Made by a program: the position numbers and the translations under genes. DNA of 64,000 nucleotides, from NCBI GenBank assembly GCA_014607495.2, contig CP053169.1, positions 9,672,001 through 9,736,000 on the forward strand, written 5' to 3'. Numbering within the stretch: the first letter of the stretch is position 1; each line of letters opens with the position of its first letter. Of this stretch, positions 35,601 through 47,400 are shown one piece after another. The notes under the pieces are model-generated. The model was not told the origin of the DNA. It searched no databases and saw only the letters and a program-made list of their open reading frames with translations. The DNA is from Carposina sasakii. Its lineage: Eukaryota; Arthropoda; Insecta; Lepidoptera; Carposinidae.

Positions 35601-38354
35601 ATACCTGTGCTATCATCATGAGGAGGCTAAAGGTATGGCGAATAAATTAATTGAATTGGTTATACTTCAACATTATCCGGCAGAAGACCAAAGCGACAGA
35701 CATAGTCTCGAAATGTAACAAACTGAAGTGGCAGTGGGCTGGTCACATCTGCCGTAGAACCGATGGACGGTGGAGTAAACGGGTTCTCGAATGGAGACCC
35801 TCCTTCCGGCCAGATGGACCGATGACTTGAAGAGGGCGGCTGGTAGTGACTGGACGGCAAAAACTGGAGATGAGCCTTGGGCCGTGCCCTGAGGGAGGCC
35901 TACGTCCAGCGGTGGACTGCAATAGGCTGACGAGAGTTATACTTATGATGCTAATTATGATATATATATATAATCATATATATATATATGTAATCAGGGG
36001 CCGAAGCAGCGCGATCGCGATAATAGAGTGTGTGTGCGTGCGCGCAACGAGCGCTCGGCGTCCTCCCGCGCCCCGCACCTCGCCCAAGCACACACACACA
36101 CACACACTCAATTATCGCGATCGCGCTGCTTCGGCCCCTGATTACGTAAAAGCAATAACAAAGCCGAAGCAAAGCGATAGCAAAAATTGTACAATATTCG
36201 CCTTGAAATGTCAAAGTTCCTTTGAAATTCGTTTTACGTAATACGAATTTGATCAGTGAAGCAATCACCGATTTTTGTACAATTTTCGCTTCGGCTTTGC
36301 TATTGCTTTTACGTAATCAGGGCTATTTTGCTATTGCAAATTAGGTAATCAGGGGGCGGGCACAGATTAATGATCAGCGACAAGGGCAGAGCTAGTACTT
36401 ACCTTCTCAGTCGACTCTTACGACATGCACGGAAGGAGATGCAGCTGATGTCGGTGCCTATTCTATCTAGTAAAGCTCCGCCTGTGTTTAGTTTAATATA
36501 ATCGACTTCCGTAATGGGCGTTAACTGTGTCTATTAAAGATTAATCTCCAGTCCAATCTCAAAGCTCGCATTCGTTCGTTGCCGAAACACTCCTAGTTAG
36601 AATTTATCACGTGATTTGACGAACGATTGAAAGGTTCCTACTTCCTATTGGAGCTAACGTTTCGATAACGTACCTCTTACGTTAATTAATCTACGCCCTC
36701 TGAGCTCGTCAATTTGTAAATCATACTAAAAAAGCTATATACAGGTGATTTTTGGTCGTCAACGTTCCCGAAAACTACAAAATGTCCTCATCATCACGAT
36801 CATTTTTCTCCATGGAAGCATACCTGGGATGTGTCTGGTTCCCAAGATATTAAGGTCCAAAGTTGAGTAAATAGACTGCGTTTTTCTGCATAAATGCACA
36901 TAGACGCACGTAGCAAGATTTTTTCAAGAGAAATAATTTATATCTGTCTATAAAAAAACTAACATAAACACTAGACACTATAAATTTTGCCCGATTAAGT
37001 AATTAAATTTTTTTTTTCAAAAATATATTTTTTTTCCCAGCATTTTTTTTTGCATAAACTTACTTTATTTGATGTATAGAGTACGTACCCTTCGTTAATG
37101 GTGGCCACAAAAAAACATCCTGTATATCTATTTATATTTCAGTACAATTCATCAAGTTACACATAGTGCGGGAAATAGCGGAACAAATAAAGAGCAAGCG
37201 AGACAACAGCACGGAACATCTGCTTAACATCTTGCTGGCTCTGTCGCACGGTTTGGACTCCAGTGTTATTGAGCAGTTCCAAGACCCTTCAGTAGGTAAA
37301 GAAAACCAGAGGGGTACGCACGTACCTCTCGATAGTGCGTAACGTCAAACTGTCAATTAGATTTTCTAGCGAGTCCCTCGCGTTACGCCGCGTAAAAAGG
37401 TTCGTGCTTACCCCACAGATTGACTCTGTACCTATGTATTTCAGATGTAAAAAATTAAGATGGGAGCGAGAATAGCGACTCGTTCTCGTGTTAGGTTAGG
37501 TTAGATTGAATGAATTTGCACTGAAAACAATGTTTTACACGCGATATACTTGGTTTTGTTTTGGTTGCGATTCACCTCAAAAATTTACCATAACAGGAGT
37601 AGGAGGGCGGGCACAATAGCAATTTTTTTTCTGCAGTTTGTCGACTTAATATTGAATGACGTCTATTAAAATACTACTACATCTTTTTCTGTTTATATCA
37701 GAAGAAACAACACTTACACTACACTTGTACACAGCCCTCCTAGCATGACCACGCATCGTGGATATCGTATCGTACAATATCGTAGCGTCTCTATTTAAAA
37801 TTCAACAAGGCGGCTATATTTATCGTATTTCGAGAGGCTAAATGTCGATAAATCGATTTATCATATCGTGTTTCGCAGGTCCTGCTTCTAGAGCAGGTGT
37901 GATAAATCGCTATTTAAATTCGCGATAAAAAAAAATCGGACTTGGTAACTTTTCCATTGGGAGCACCCGAGTTAGAAATGAAATTTAACTTATTTCCCCC
38001 ACTAAGATTCCTGTAAGGTCTTGTGTCTCGTGAGTACTACGCAACGGAATGTGAATACATAGATAAATATAGAAACATCCATGACTGAAACAATTGATAA
38101 CATCATTAATATTGATATTCAACCAACATTTGCACCTACCGGGATTCGAACCCAGGATCTACGGCTACTATCTAAAGAATTCACCTAATAAATAACTTGT
38201 TGCAGGACTAAAAAGCATTCTGGAGAAGCACCTCACCCATCCAGACCTGGATGGAGACACGTTTGTGGAAGAGAGGCATTACTGCCAGCAATTACTTAAG
38301 GTCCTCGATACCTACCCGTCGCCAGCACACGTCATCGAAGAGGCTGATAGATAG
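32662..38354 (+). CDS. HSPBP1: Hsp70-binding protein 1 / Fes1-type nucleotide-exchange factor
   Basis: Seven exons: 32662-32781, 32875-32955, 33756-33948, 34614-34832, 35477-35632, 37143-37295 and 38206-38354, all GT-AG with matching phases, giving 356 aa (human protein about 359). The family binds the Hsp70 ATPase domain through an armadillo-like helical fold and speeds ADP release in the cytosol. Visible signs are an N-terminal Ser/Asn/Pro-rich region; RRKFLEEALKSLT; FQKLGGFAIFPVCYG with NPEVRALASSVLAELCQNNP (first armadillo repeats); CLYAVSC; GGCAALATLL; and a C-terminal LLKVLDTYPS. Exon 5's acceptor (CCCTAAG) is weak; it was chosen because it restores frame and the expected length. Introns hold LINE, MITE and SINE insertions. 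No TATA box was identified. Confidence 0.88.
34118..34372. repeat. SINE copy in HSPBP1 intron 3
   Basis: It contains TACGGGGTAGGCAGAGCACC, ACATGGTGCCACTTCTGACC, ATGCCCGGGAAGAGAAGCAG and AGAGCAGCATAGAAG. The same family lies at 19173, 45838, 50641 and 58366. Confidence 0.75.
35036..35170 (-). mobile_element. Helitron-like remnant, reverse
   Basis: It shares ATAAACCTACCTCTTGAATC and GGACAGACAGACAGC with the copies at 39493 and 60656. The 3' hairpin is lost. Confidence 0.45.
35650..35940 (+). repeat. LINE 3' end in HSPBP1 intron 5
   Basis: It encodes a remnant reading WQWAGHICRRTDGRWSKRVL EW and ends with GGAGGCCTACGTCCAGCGGT and GCAATAGGCTGA. This links the common tail (11717 and others) to a LINE reverse-transcriptase C-terminus. 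Confidence 0.7.
35992..36143. repeat. Foldback element, perfect 33-bp arms
   Basis: Arms 35992-36024 and 36111-36143 are exact inverse complements and contain GGGGCCGAAGCAGCGCGATC. The spacer of about 86 bp contains GT/CA dinucleotide runs. Confidence 0.9.
36140..36322. repeat. Second foldback MITE adjoining the first
   Basis: CTGATTACGTAAAAGCAATA at the left and TTGCTTTTACGTAATCAG at the right are inverted; both arms contain AAAGCCGAAGC and end at TTGTACA. It shares its outer CTGATTAC with the neighbouring foldback. Confidence 0.8.
36742..37122 (+). mobile_element. TA-flanked MITE family 1 in HSPBP1 intron 5
   Basis: It runs from CAGGTGATTTTTGGTCGTCA to CACAAAAAAACATCCTG, with TA at 36740-36741 and 37123-37124. 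Its end is only 20 bp upstream of exon 6. Confidence 0.85.
37738..37893. mobile_element. CATGACC-type MITE in HSPBP1 intron 6
   Basis: It runs from CCTAGCATGACCACGCATCG to GTTTCGCAGGTCCTGCT. It is an inverted relative of 57712-57862. The short terminal words AGCATGACC and GGTCATGCT are inverse complements in the less mutated copies. Confidence 0.65.
38010..38190 (-). mobile_element. tRNA-derived SINE, reverse, in HSPBP1 intron 6
   Basis: It contains ATAGAAACATCCATGACT and ACCGGGATTCGAACCCAGGA, the reverse of the SINE at 25403. It ends about 20-40 bp upstream of HSPBP1 exon 7. Confidence 0.7.
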
Positions 38355-38412
38355 AAATATATTATTTATATGCTACTAGTTTTTTTATTCTTGTTTAATG
38401 AAATAATTATTT

Positions 38413-38755
38413 ATAGCGGTGATAGCCCAGTGGTTAAGACGTGCACCTTCCAAGCGGGAGACGTAAGTTCGATCCCAGTCACGGGCCTGTACCAATGAAT
38501 TTATTTCATGTACAGATTTTAATGTTGCAAAATTGTCACTTAGCTCATGCCTCGGAAAGCACGTAAAACCGTTGGTCCTGCGCCTGATCTCTCTCCGGTC
38601 GTGTCGGCTTTCCGTCCCATCGGACTATGAGAGTAACGGAATAGAGAGTGCATCTGTGTTTGCGCACACACTTGTGCACTATAATATCTCCTGCGTACCT
38701 GGACAATCTCCGTAGAGATTGGTCGCCTTGGCCGAAATACGGCCTGAGATCATCA
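38413..38755 (+). mobile_element. Long tRNA-headed SINE
   Basis: The head has GATAGCCCAGTGGTTAAGAC (A box) and AGTTCGATCCCAG (B box). The body has GATCTCTCTCCGGTCGTGTC and GAGAGTGCATCTGTGTTTGC. A headless second copy lies at 62360-62595. It abuts a Helitron start. Confidence 0.75.
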
Positions 38756-38964
38756 TCTATACTAATAATATTATAAAGCTGAAGAGTTTGTTTGTTTGTT
38801 TGTTTGAACGCGCTAATCTCAGGAACTACTGGTCTGATTTGAAAAATTCTTTCAGTGTTAGATAGCCCATTTACCAAGGAAGGCTACAGTCTATACAACA
38901 ACCTGCCCGGCTTCGCATGGGTACAACGCCCCCTCACGCGGACGAAGTCGTGGGCGGCTGCTAG
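38756..38964 (+). mobile_element. Non-autonomous Helitron, complete
   Basis: It runs from TCTATACTAATAATATTATA to GTGGGCGGCTGCTAG and is inserted just after the SINE. It is nearly identical to 10393-10592. Confidence 0.88.
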
Positions 38965-39186
38965 TCATTTATAAGCGCAAAACATGGTGCAATTAAGTTA
39001 TTAGATCAGAGACATGTTTCTCCAAAAATGTGACATGCAAATATTTATGGTGATTTTTCTTCAATCTTACAAAATTATTAAAGCCAAAAAATCCGCCAGT
39101 TCCGTTACTCCTGCACCAAAAGAATGGCGAAGAAATTTGACAGGGTCTTGACAGACCTTGCATTACAGTGTCCACAGAACACTATA

Positions 39187-39432
39187 CAGGGTGTAGCAGA
39201 AAGGGTATGTTAAGCGAAAAGCTATGTAAACAGCCCATTATAGAGAAATTATTTCTAAAATTGGACACTCGAAATCACATGATTGTATGAAAATTCCTGA
39301 GTTGTTTAGGAATTCTCCATACTATGTGGAAAATTAAACATGTGATTACGGTATGATATTTTGTAGATAGGTTCTTTTTTGGGGGTTATTTACATAGATT
39401 TTCGCTTAACATACCCCTTTTGTTACACCCTG
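39187..39432 (+). mobile_element. TA-flanked MITE, family 2 (long TIRs)
   Basis: Termini CAGGGTGTAGCAGAAAGGGT and CCCCTTTTGTTACACCCTG are inverted over about 45 bp, including GTTAAGCGAAAAGCTATG. TA flanks both ends (39185-39186 and 39433-39434). Truncated relatives are at 41879-41960, 58670-58855 and 59770-59938. Confidence 0.88.
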
Positions 39433-39492
39433 TATACTCTCTAATAGACAGTGTCCATATGACTACGCATGGAAGAAAGATTCCTATTATCG

Positions 39493-39664
39493 GCCGCCCA
39501 CGACTTCGTCCGCGTGAAAGGGCATAACACTCGTTCGAAGCCGGGGCGGGTCCTTAGTTATAGTACATATAAACCTTCCTCGTCAATCACTATCTATTTA
39601 AAAAACTGCATCAATCCATTGCGTAGGTAGGGACAGGCAAACAGCGACGACTTTGTTTTATAAT
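39493..39664 (-). mobile_element. Helitron-like element, reverse
   Basis: It opens with CCGCCCACGACTTCGTCCGC and contains GAAGCCGGGGCGGGTCC and AAACTGCATCAATCCATTGC. It resembles 60656-60835. Confidence 0.55.
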
Positions 39665-39998
39665 AAGAAAGTGATGAAGAGGGTGTGTCAAGGCAAGGAA
39701 AGGAGAAAGCTTAACTTTTTCAAAAATTTCTTTGGCCGTTGCATTAATCAGACAATCGATATATGTTATGAAATATGTACTCGTATATGGCTAAGGTACA
39801 GTAAGCTTCTTTTATATGTTCGAGACCTTTATTAAGTTTTTTTTTTATTATTCATTGTGTAAGTATATTCTTTGGGTCCGTGACTCCGTGTGTCACTTTG
39901 ATTTGAAGCTACTGGACGTATGCACAGGACGTATGAGTTAGGTACCTAAGAAGCTATTCCGCGAAATGACTTATTTATTTATCTATGATGATATTATG

Positions 39999-40134
39999 GT
40001 CGATTCCGGCAGTCACACTGAAACCTAAACGTAAAATTAGTCCTACCTGTCCTTTTCTCTTTCAGCCATTTATGTTAAGAATGGAGAGAGATAGACCTAA
40101 GATTAGGTTTAAGTGTAACTGCCGGAATGGCTCC
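39999..40134. mobile_element. Short palindromic MITE, second copy
   Basis: It runs from GGTCGATTCCGGCAGTCACA to GTGTAACTGCCGGAATGG and is close to the 17616 copy. Confidence 0.7.
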
Positions 40135-40600
40135 TATTGTCTGTACTCTATAGGACTATCTATGTACCAGGCATGTAACTACATGATGGCAGGACGACAT
40201 AATGCCGTTGGTCCCCAGCCGGGCCGGAACGGGCTCTGGTCGAAGTAGAATCTGAACTCAACATTATTTACGGGCCATCCGATGACTTTTCCAAAGGCTT
40301 CGAACGGTATTGTTTTAGCTGAGTACCTAAATACCCGTATTTGCTTAATCTTCAGCTGAAAAATTATCACTGAATAAGTTATCTAAAAATCATGAAAACT
40401 GAAATTCTTCTAGATATCTATAAATATACTGTCTATACAGTATCTACGTACAGAACTAGTACATCCATCATGATTATGCTTATATTATCTGAATTACTTA
40501 TAAAATTATCCGCTTAATTTAGGGTTGCCATCTCAAAACTTTGAAAACCAGGATTTGAAGAAGAAATACCAGGATATTTCGATTAAAAGCCAGGACTATA

Positions 40601-40983
40601 CAGGATGTTTTTTTGTGGCCACCTTTAACGAAGGGTACGTATTCTATACATGAAATAAAGTAAGTTTATGCCAAAAAATATGCTGGGAATTTTTATTTTT
40701 TTTTGAAAAAAAAAAATTCAATTCCTTGATCGTGCGAAATTTATAGTGTCTAGTGTTTATGTTAGTTTTTTTATAGACAGATATTAATTATTTTTCGTGA
40801 AAAAATCCTGCTACGCGCGTCTATGTGCATTTATGCAGAAAAACGCAGTCTATTTACTCAACTTTGGACCCTAATATTTTGGAAACCAGACACTTCCCAG
40901 GTATGCTTCCATGGAGAAAAATGATCGTGATGATGAGGAGATTCCGTAGTTTTCGGGAACGTTGACGACCAAAAATCATTCTG
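40601..40983 (-). mobile_element. TA-flanked MITE family 1, nested in hAT
   Basis: It runs CAGGATGTTTTTTTGTGGCC to GACCAAAAATCATTCTG, with TA at 40599-40600 and 40984-40985. The related hAT copy at 49667 lacks it, giving a near-empty site. Confidence 0.88.
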
Positions 40984-41160
40984 TACATGTGCGAGCCCAG
41001 TGATAATACGGTTGGAGAGGGTAAGTGGCGTACGATTTTCAAAACATAGGTCTTTAACACATTCAGTGCCGGTGACTATGTATTTGCTTCTTTTAGGCGT
41101 TCTAGAGGTGCCGCTAACGCTTACCTATCTATTTGCGTCGTCGCACTAGGCGTTGACCTG

Positions 41161-41310
41161 CACCCGTATGATGAATTCGATGAGAGCGAGATGTCTCACT
41201 TTTAAACACACCAAGCAGAAATACTTGCCTTGTCTGGTTATTACTTAGCTCTGTGGATTTGACGTTTAAAAGTGAGACATCTCGCTCTCACCAAATTCAT
41301 CATACGGGTG
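41161..41310. mobile_element. CTG-duplicating MITE, nested in hAT
   Basis: It is 150 bp, from CACCCGTATGATGAATTCGA to CAAATTCATCATACGGGTG, with TIRs of more than 40 bp. CTG flanks it at 41158-41160 and 41311-41313; the empty site at 49780-49805 (reverse strand) has a single CTG. Confidence 0.92.
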
Positions 41311-41499
41311 CTGATGTCGGCACACTTAGAAAATCTGTCAACTCAGAATCAAAACCACCCAGGACACCCTAAAAAGCATGACATGTCCTAGGAAAACAGG
41401 ACGGTTGGCAACCCTAGCTTAATTAGATATTTTTAATGATTACATTTTCAATTTAATTATTAATTTTGGAGTGCATTGGACAGTCTGTAGTGATTCGCG

Positions 41500-44400
41500 A
41501 TGGAGATCCATTACGTTTTGGGTATTATTTTGGCTGTGGGGATGGTGCAGGTAAATATAAATACTTAAGTATCCACCCATTCACTAGAATACATCATCAC
41601 TAGAATATATTACTTGCATCTCCTTCTGTGTATGCTGTAAGAGTCCACTAAGGAACTCCGGGGCATTGCCTCAGGCGATGAGCTAGCAAATCGTATGTAG
41701 TCAGCCAAGATGATGAAATGGGGTAGCGCAGGATCATATATGAGATTCTATACATTCAGCATAGCGGGGACTGATGTAAATGATCAGTGAAAGGTTGCTA
41801 ACTTATAGCCTGAGAGGATGCTCAAGTTCCTTTGTCGACTATAATGGAATATGATATTAGCCCTCTGTAAAGAACCTGTCACAATATTTGAGACTCGAAA
41901 TTACAAAAAAAAAATCCATAACTGTAGTATGGAGAATTTCTAAACTCAAGAATGTTCATATTATAGTAATTATTATAAAATGTTAATGCTGTTGGTTTTT
42001 CTAATAAAGAAAATAAAATAAAATAATCTTGAAAAATAAACAAGTTGCAAATAGACTTCGCAGACTATCAAAATCAGCATCTCTGTAGTGATCTACTATA
42101 GTGATCTCGTATTTCGTAGTACCTACATCCTTTAGGCAGGTACTTATAGGTAGATATTTAGATTAAAGAATATACTTACCTACTCTTATTAGATGAAATG
42201 TTTTAGTTTTTGTATCCAATCGATCAACTTGTTTGCTCTCGTGTGATCTTTGTCGGCAAGTAAGAGACAATCTACACTAACTAGCGGGACACTGACCAGT
42301 CTCCACGTAAAAAATTTTGAACTTCCCGATAAATAATAGAGAATTAATCAGTATGCAATAAGGGGTCCTTATTTCCAACCATGTAGATACTTACCAAATT
42401 TAATTTTTTAATATTTCAGGGGGCTGTCCTAAGAGCTGGAGAGCCTGCTATTGTAGAAAACCTTCGTAATGGTAAATTATTTAAAATAACTCTTATATAC
42501 ATACATACATAATAATCACGCCTCTTTCCCGGAGGGGTAGGCAGAGATCACGGATCTCCACTTGCTACGATCCTGACACACCTCCTTCGCTTCATCTACT
42601 TTCATGATATTCTTCATGCAGATGCTCGTCGGTTTAGGGTACTCTTGACCTGACCTTTCTTTAGAATTTCACCAATTTGATCGGTGAAAGTCCGGCGAGG
42701 TCTTCCCCTTCCAACCCTTCCATCCACTCTTCCGTTGTACACTTTCTTTGTCAGTCTACTTTCACTCATCCTCTCCACATGCCCAAACCACCTCAATATA
42801 CCCTTCTCAATCTTCGTCACCACGTCCTCATTTATACCACACTTCTTTCTGATCACCTCATTTCTTATTCTATCTTTCAATGTGACTCCACACATACTTC
42901 TCAATGCTCTCATTTCCACTGCATTCATTTGACTTTGGTGTTTTGGTTTCTGCCATACCCAACTTTCACTTCCATACATAAGAGTTGGCACCAAAACACC
43001 TCCATGAACAGCCAGACGTGCCGCTTGTGATACTTTCTGGCTACTCATAAAAGAATTAAGTGCCTCTGCTTACTCCACTCTCCTTACAATATCTTTGTCA
43101 TGCTTACCATCCCTTGTAAACAAAGTCCCCAGATACACGAACCCAGTCACTTTTTTTTCACTTTTCACAGTCTTTCTTCGCCAATAATTATTTTGCAATT
43201 CGCCATTACCTCATCTCTTTCAAAAACCATCACTTTCGTCTAATTTACATTCATCTTCATCCCTTTACTTTACCATCTCCTGCAACTCCTCCTCCGAAGA
43301 CGCAAGCAAAACCATGTCATCGGCATAGAGAAGGCATTTGACAAGTAACTCATTCATTCTTAGACTACAATCATCGTCTTTCAAACCTTGCAAACAACTG
43401 TCCATGAATATAGGTAGATTGAATAACCACGGTGACGCTACACATCCCTGTCTAACACCCTTTTCGATGGTGAACCAGTCTGTGTAGGACCCGTTTATTC
43501 TCACACAAGCACTTGAGTCCTCGTAGAGGGATTTCAGTGCCCGAATGAGAAGGCCACTCACTCCATACATAGACAGAACCTTCCAAAGCTCCTTCCTCAC
43601 TACTCTGTCATAAGCCTTCTCCAAATCGATGAAAGCGCAATAGACCTTCTGACTTTTCGCCAGAAACTTTTCGGCTATACATCGTAAGGAAAAGACTTGA
43701 TCCGTACATCCCATGCCCTTTCGAAATCTAAATTGTGCATCCCACATGGTCACACATGGTCGGTTACTTTCATAATCCTTTCAATCAACACTTTCGCATA
43801 CAGCTTGCCGACAATGCTGAGTAGGCCTCTATAGTTTTTGCAGTCAAGTCGTGAGCCCTTACCCTTAAACAGAGGCACGATGACAGCCTTGCACCAATTA
43901 ATTGGTACCCGGCCGGTGTTAAAGCACATGTTGAACAGGCGGTACAACTGACTGGCTACGACGCCCTGTCCAGCCTTCAGCATTTCAACACAAATCCTAT
44001 CATACCTTGCTGCCTTACCTGCTTTCATCCATATCAAACATTTCACAATTTCATCCATGCTTATATTCCTCTCCAAGTATTGTTTCATTCAACTCTGAGG
44101 TCGGCGTCTTTGCTTTTATATAAAGTTATCAAATAACTTTTCAAAATATTCCTTCCATCTCTTCAATATACATTCTTTCTCATTCACTAAACTTCCATTC
44201 GTGTCCTTAATTGAGCTCAGCTCAGAGCTCTGCCTTTTTCCCCTGGCTAATTTTATGGATTTCCAGAAAAACTTTATGTTAGCCTAGAAATCCTGGGACA
44301 ACCTTTCATCCATCATATCTTTCTGTTCCGCTTTCTTTCTTTTCACAATTTCTTTCACTAGTCCATTCATACTTCTATACATTCTTTTTGCTTCAATCAC

Positions 44401-47400
44401 TTCGTCGTAACTCTTATAGATAGATAATAAAATAATAGACAAGACGTGGTTCTATCGGTCCTTGTTGCTCTGCATACCCCGTAAGGGATATAGGCTTGAT
44501 TATATGATGATGATGAGATACTCGTATGAGTATTAAAGGTAAAGTGCAGATCACTACGTCAAGACGATCACTATGATATGCATGACAATAAACCTTTAAC
44601 TAAAACATGAAATTAAATTGTTTTAATTTTAGCATTTGCTGATACTCGTGTAAACGGTCCTTAACTTTAAGCCGATAACACACCTTAGTTAGATAATCCG
44701 TTTTACATAACATTTCACATGCAAAAATCTATTCCTACTTACGTCTAAAATAAAATGCTGAATGACTGGCTGACGGCTGACGGCTGACAGATCTGAAAGA
44801 TCGAGGTTGTATCCTTTGTATGACGTAGGCATCCGATAAGAAGGGATTTTTCGAAATACTACCCCTAACGGGGGTGAAAAAGTAGGTCAACGTTTATATG
44901 GGGCAATGCGAGTCCTTGGTCCAATTTACTTCTTTTGCATAAATATAATTAGAGGAGTTTAGGGTAACTCTAATACCTAAAGCATTTCCCGAAATTATCA
45001 CGGGATCGGAAAAAATCCACAATTTTACGCAGACGAAGACGTGGGCGTCCGCTAGTACCTACCTATATGATAAGATAACATATATATAATATATATAAGA
45101 TTACATACAAACTTAGATATCTACATACTTAGTCATACAAATCTCAGTAGGTATTTATTGCGTTTTATGATATGTGAATAAATGATTGATATGAATTTTA
45201 CGGCCGATTGATGTAAGTAGATGGTGACCCTGCCTGTGGCGCCATAGGTCCTGGGTTTGAATCCCGATAGGTACAAACATTCATGTATTACAAACCTCTC
45301 CAGGAGCATCCAGGGTGGTGGCTGGCTGGCCAGCAGTAGACGGTCAGATCCCGCACCAAATCAGTCTGCGGATGGTTAACCGGATCGGCGGAGTCAGCTC
45401 CTGCGGCGGCTCCATCATCCACCACGAGTGGGTCATCACTGCTGCCCATTGCGTTGCTAAGTAAGTTGCGCTAGAAGCATTTAATCTTGACAGCTTTAGC
45501 AAGAGATAGTACTTCGGTATAGTGTAGCAAACTGAGGTGTCAGTGGGCTGGTCAGATGTGACTGTCTTAGAACTGATAGACGGTGGAGTAAGTGCATAGA
45601 CAAAGTAAGCGGGTTCTCGAATGGAGACTGCGCCTCGGCAAACGTAGCGTTGGACGCTCTCCGATCAGATGGACAGATGACTTAAAGAGGCGGCTGGTAG
45701 TAACTGGATGGCGAAAATGGGAGCTCGAGCCGTGTGGCGTGCTCTGGGTGAGGCCAATAACTTCCAGCAGTGGACTCCAATAGGCTGATCTATGTATGTA
45801 TAGGTATAGTAGTTAGGGCTATTCCGGACCCACACACATACATACTTACATACATATAATCACGCCTTTATCCCTTACGGGGTAGGCAGAGCACCAAGGG
45901 CCGATAGAATCACATGGTGCCACTTCTGACCAATTTTGAGGGTGTAGTTGAGGCGTACAAGTTCGGTTAGTAGTGACAGGTACACACATTAGTAATAAAA
46001 ACCTAATGGCGACAAAAGATTACGTCATAACGCTCGTATTTTAGTAACGTTTTTATAAACTACAATAGCCTTTAGACTTCATCCCGGCATTTAGCGAATG
46101 CGCTAACTAAATGAAGGCTTAGGGTCGGTTTATATCTGACGGAAGATGCGTCGAGCGCTAGGGGGTAATCTGTGGTCGAGCGTATCTCCAGGTACAGGCA
46201 AGCGTACCTACGCTCGACGCACTAAACGTATCAGCGGTTCAGTGTGAACGGTCGAGTGTTTTTAGGCATAGACATAGAAATCTTTAGTTGCTAAAACAAC
46301 ACATACATTACACTAAAATTGGCAAAGTGGTGGTACAATTTATTTTATGTCTTACAAAAGTAATGTGCGTTGTGTCACAATAGCAAAAGGGTCCTGACTC
46401 AGCATGTGTTACAGACAAGTCTACATTCTGCCAGAACCGAAAGAGGAGTGCGCGCAACAATAAAACCATGATTAAACAAATATTACGAGAATAAGGTGAT
46501 TTTGCAAATATATTAATAAGTTATACATTTATATAATATGGTGTATGATAGTTAGATTGTATATACAGGGTGAAAAATATATCATTCAATAAGGGTAAAA
46601 TCAAAGTTGAGTATGGGTTTTTCTGCAGCACATAGAAATAATTGTCATTAGACCCATCTAGTTTGGCATAAACCGTATAGAGTAATAAAGGTTGTATAAA
46701 TAGCAATTGAGTATGTAATTGTGACCCAGTTTACCGAGCAAGTTTATGTAGTTTAAGTGAGGCTTTGAAAGAGGACTTCGTTCTAAGCTGTCGAATTGGT
46801 GGGGGTATATTATTCCAGCATTTAGTAGCCAGATATCTAAAACTGCCCCTAAATGCGGCTGTTCTGTGGGGTGGCATACTTAATTGCAAGGAACATGCTC
46901 TCAGTGAGTAGGTACCTGAGCCTGAAGCTACGCCATGTCATGCCATTTTTCTATACATTTTGTCTGTTCTGGCGTTACGCGACCGATTACGTGACGCATG
47001 TTCCGTCAGATATGAACCGACCCTTACTACTGGGCGCAATGTTTCGCTGTCGCTCGTAAAATGTTATACAGGGTGTTTTTTTGTGGCCACCATTAACGAA
47101 GGGTACGAGTACGTATTCTATACATCAAATAAAGTAAGTTTTAGCCAAAAAAAATGCTGGGTTTTTTTTTTATTTCATTCCTTCATCGTGCGAAATTTAT
47201 AGTGTCTAGTGTTTATGTTAGTTTTTTTATAGACAGATATTAATTATTTTTCGTGAGAAAATCCTGCTACAGATGAAGGGTTAGGGGGGCGTAACGTTAT
47301 CCATCCAACTCTCATGTCTCATAGATTTTGCTTGCGAGTTGCTAGCGTTACGCCGATAAAGATTCATGCTTACCCTATAGTTCCTCTATCTTCACAGCCG

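Larger units (their letters stand above)
40520..41416 (-). mobile_element. hAT element in protease A promoter, carrying two nested MITEs
   Basis: Termini are TAGGGTTGCCA and TGGCAACCCTA. An exact 8-bp duplication GCTTAATT lies at 40512-40519 and 41417-41424. The core of about 360 bp matches 49667-50524 in the opposite orientation. Inserted in it are a TA MITE (40601-40983) and a CTG MITE (41161-41310). It has no transposase. Confidence 0.92.
40506..41430 (+). promoter_or_regulatory. Split GATA/homeodomain promoter module of protease A
   Basis: The distal half TTATC-C-GCTTAATT (40506-40519) and proximal half GCTTAATTAGATAT (41417-41430) are separated by the hAT insertion. Genes B and C keep the module intact. 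The proximal GATA core in A is GATAT rather than GATAA. The proximal half sits 83 bp upstream of the ATG. Confidence 0.7.

Noticed and set aside
35846..36268. Overlapping ORFs on both strands with HTHTHTH-like repeats
   Set aside because: They come from the inverted-repeat foldback and CA/GT runs, not from a gene.
38416..38487. Second tRNA-like sequence with good A and B boxes
   Set aside because: It continues into a long body that recurs at 62360, and no clean cloverleaf closes with the acceptor stem.
42677..43030. Plus-strand open frames over the LINE
   Set aside because: They are shadows of the minus-strand reverse transcriptase C-terminus.
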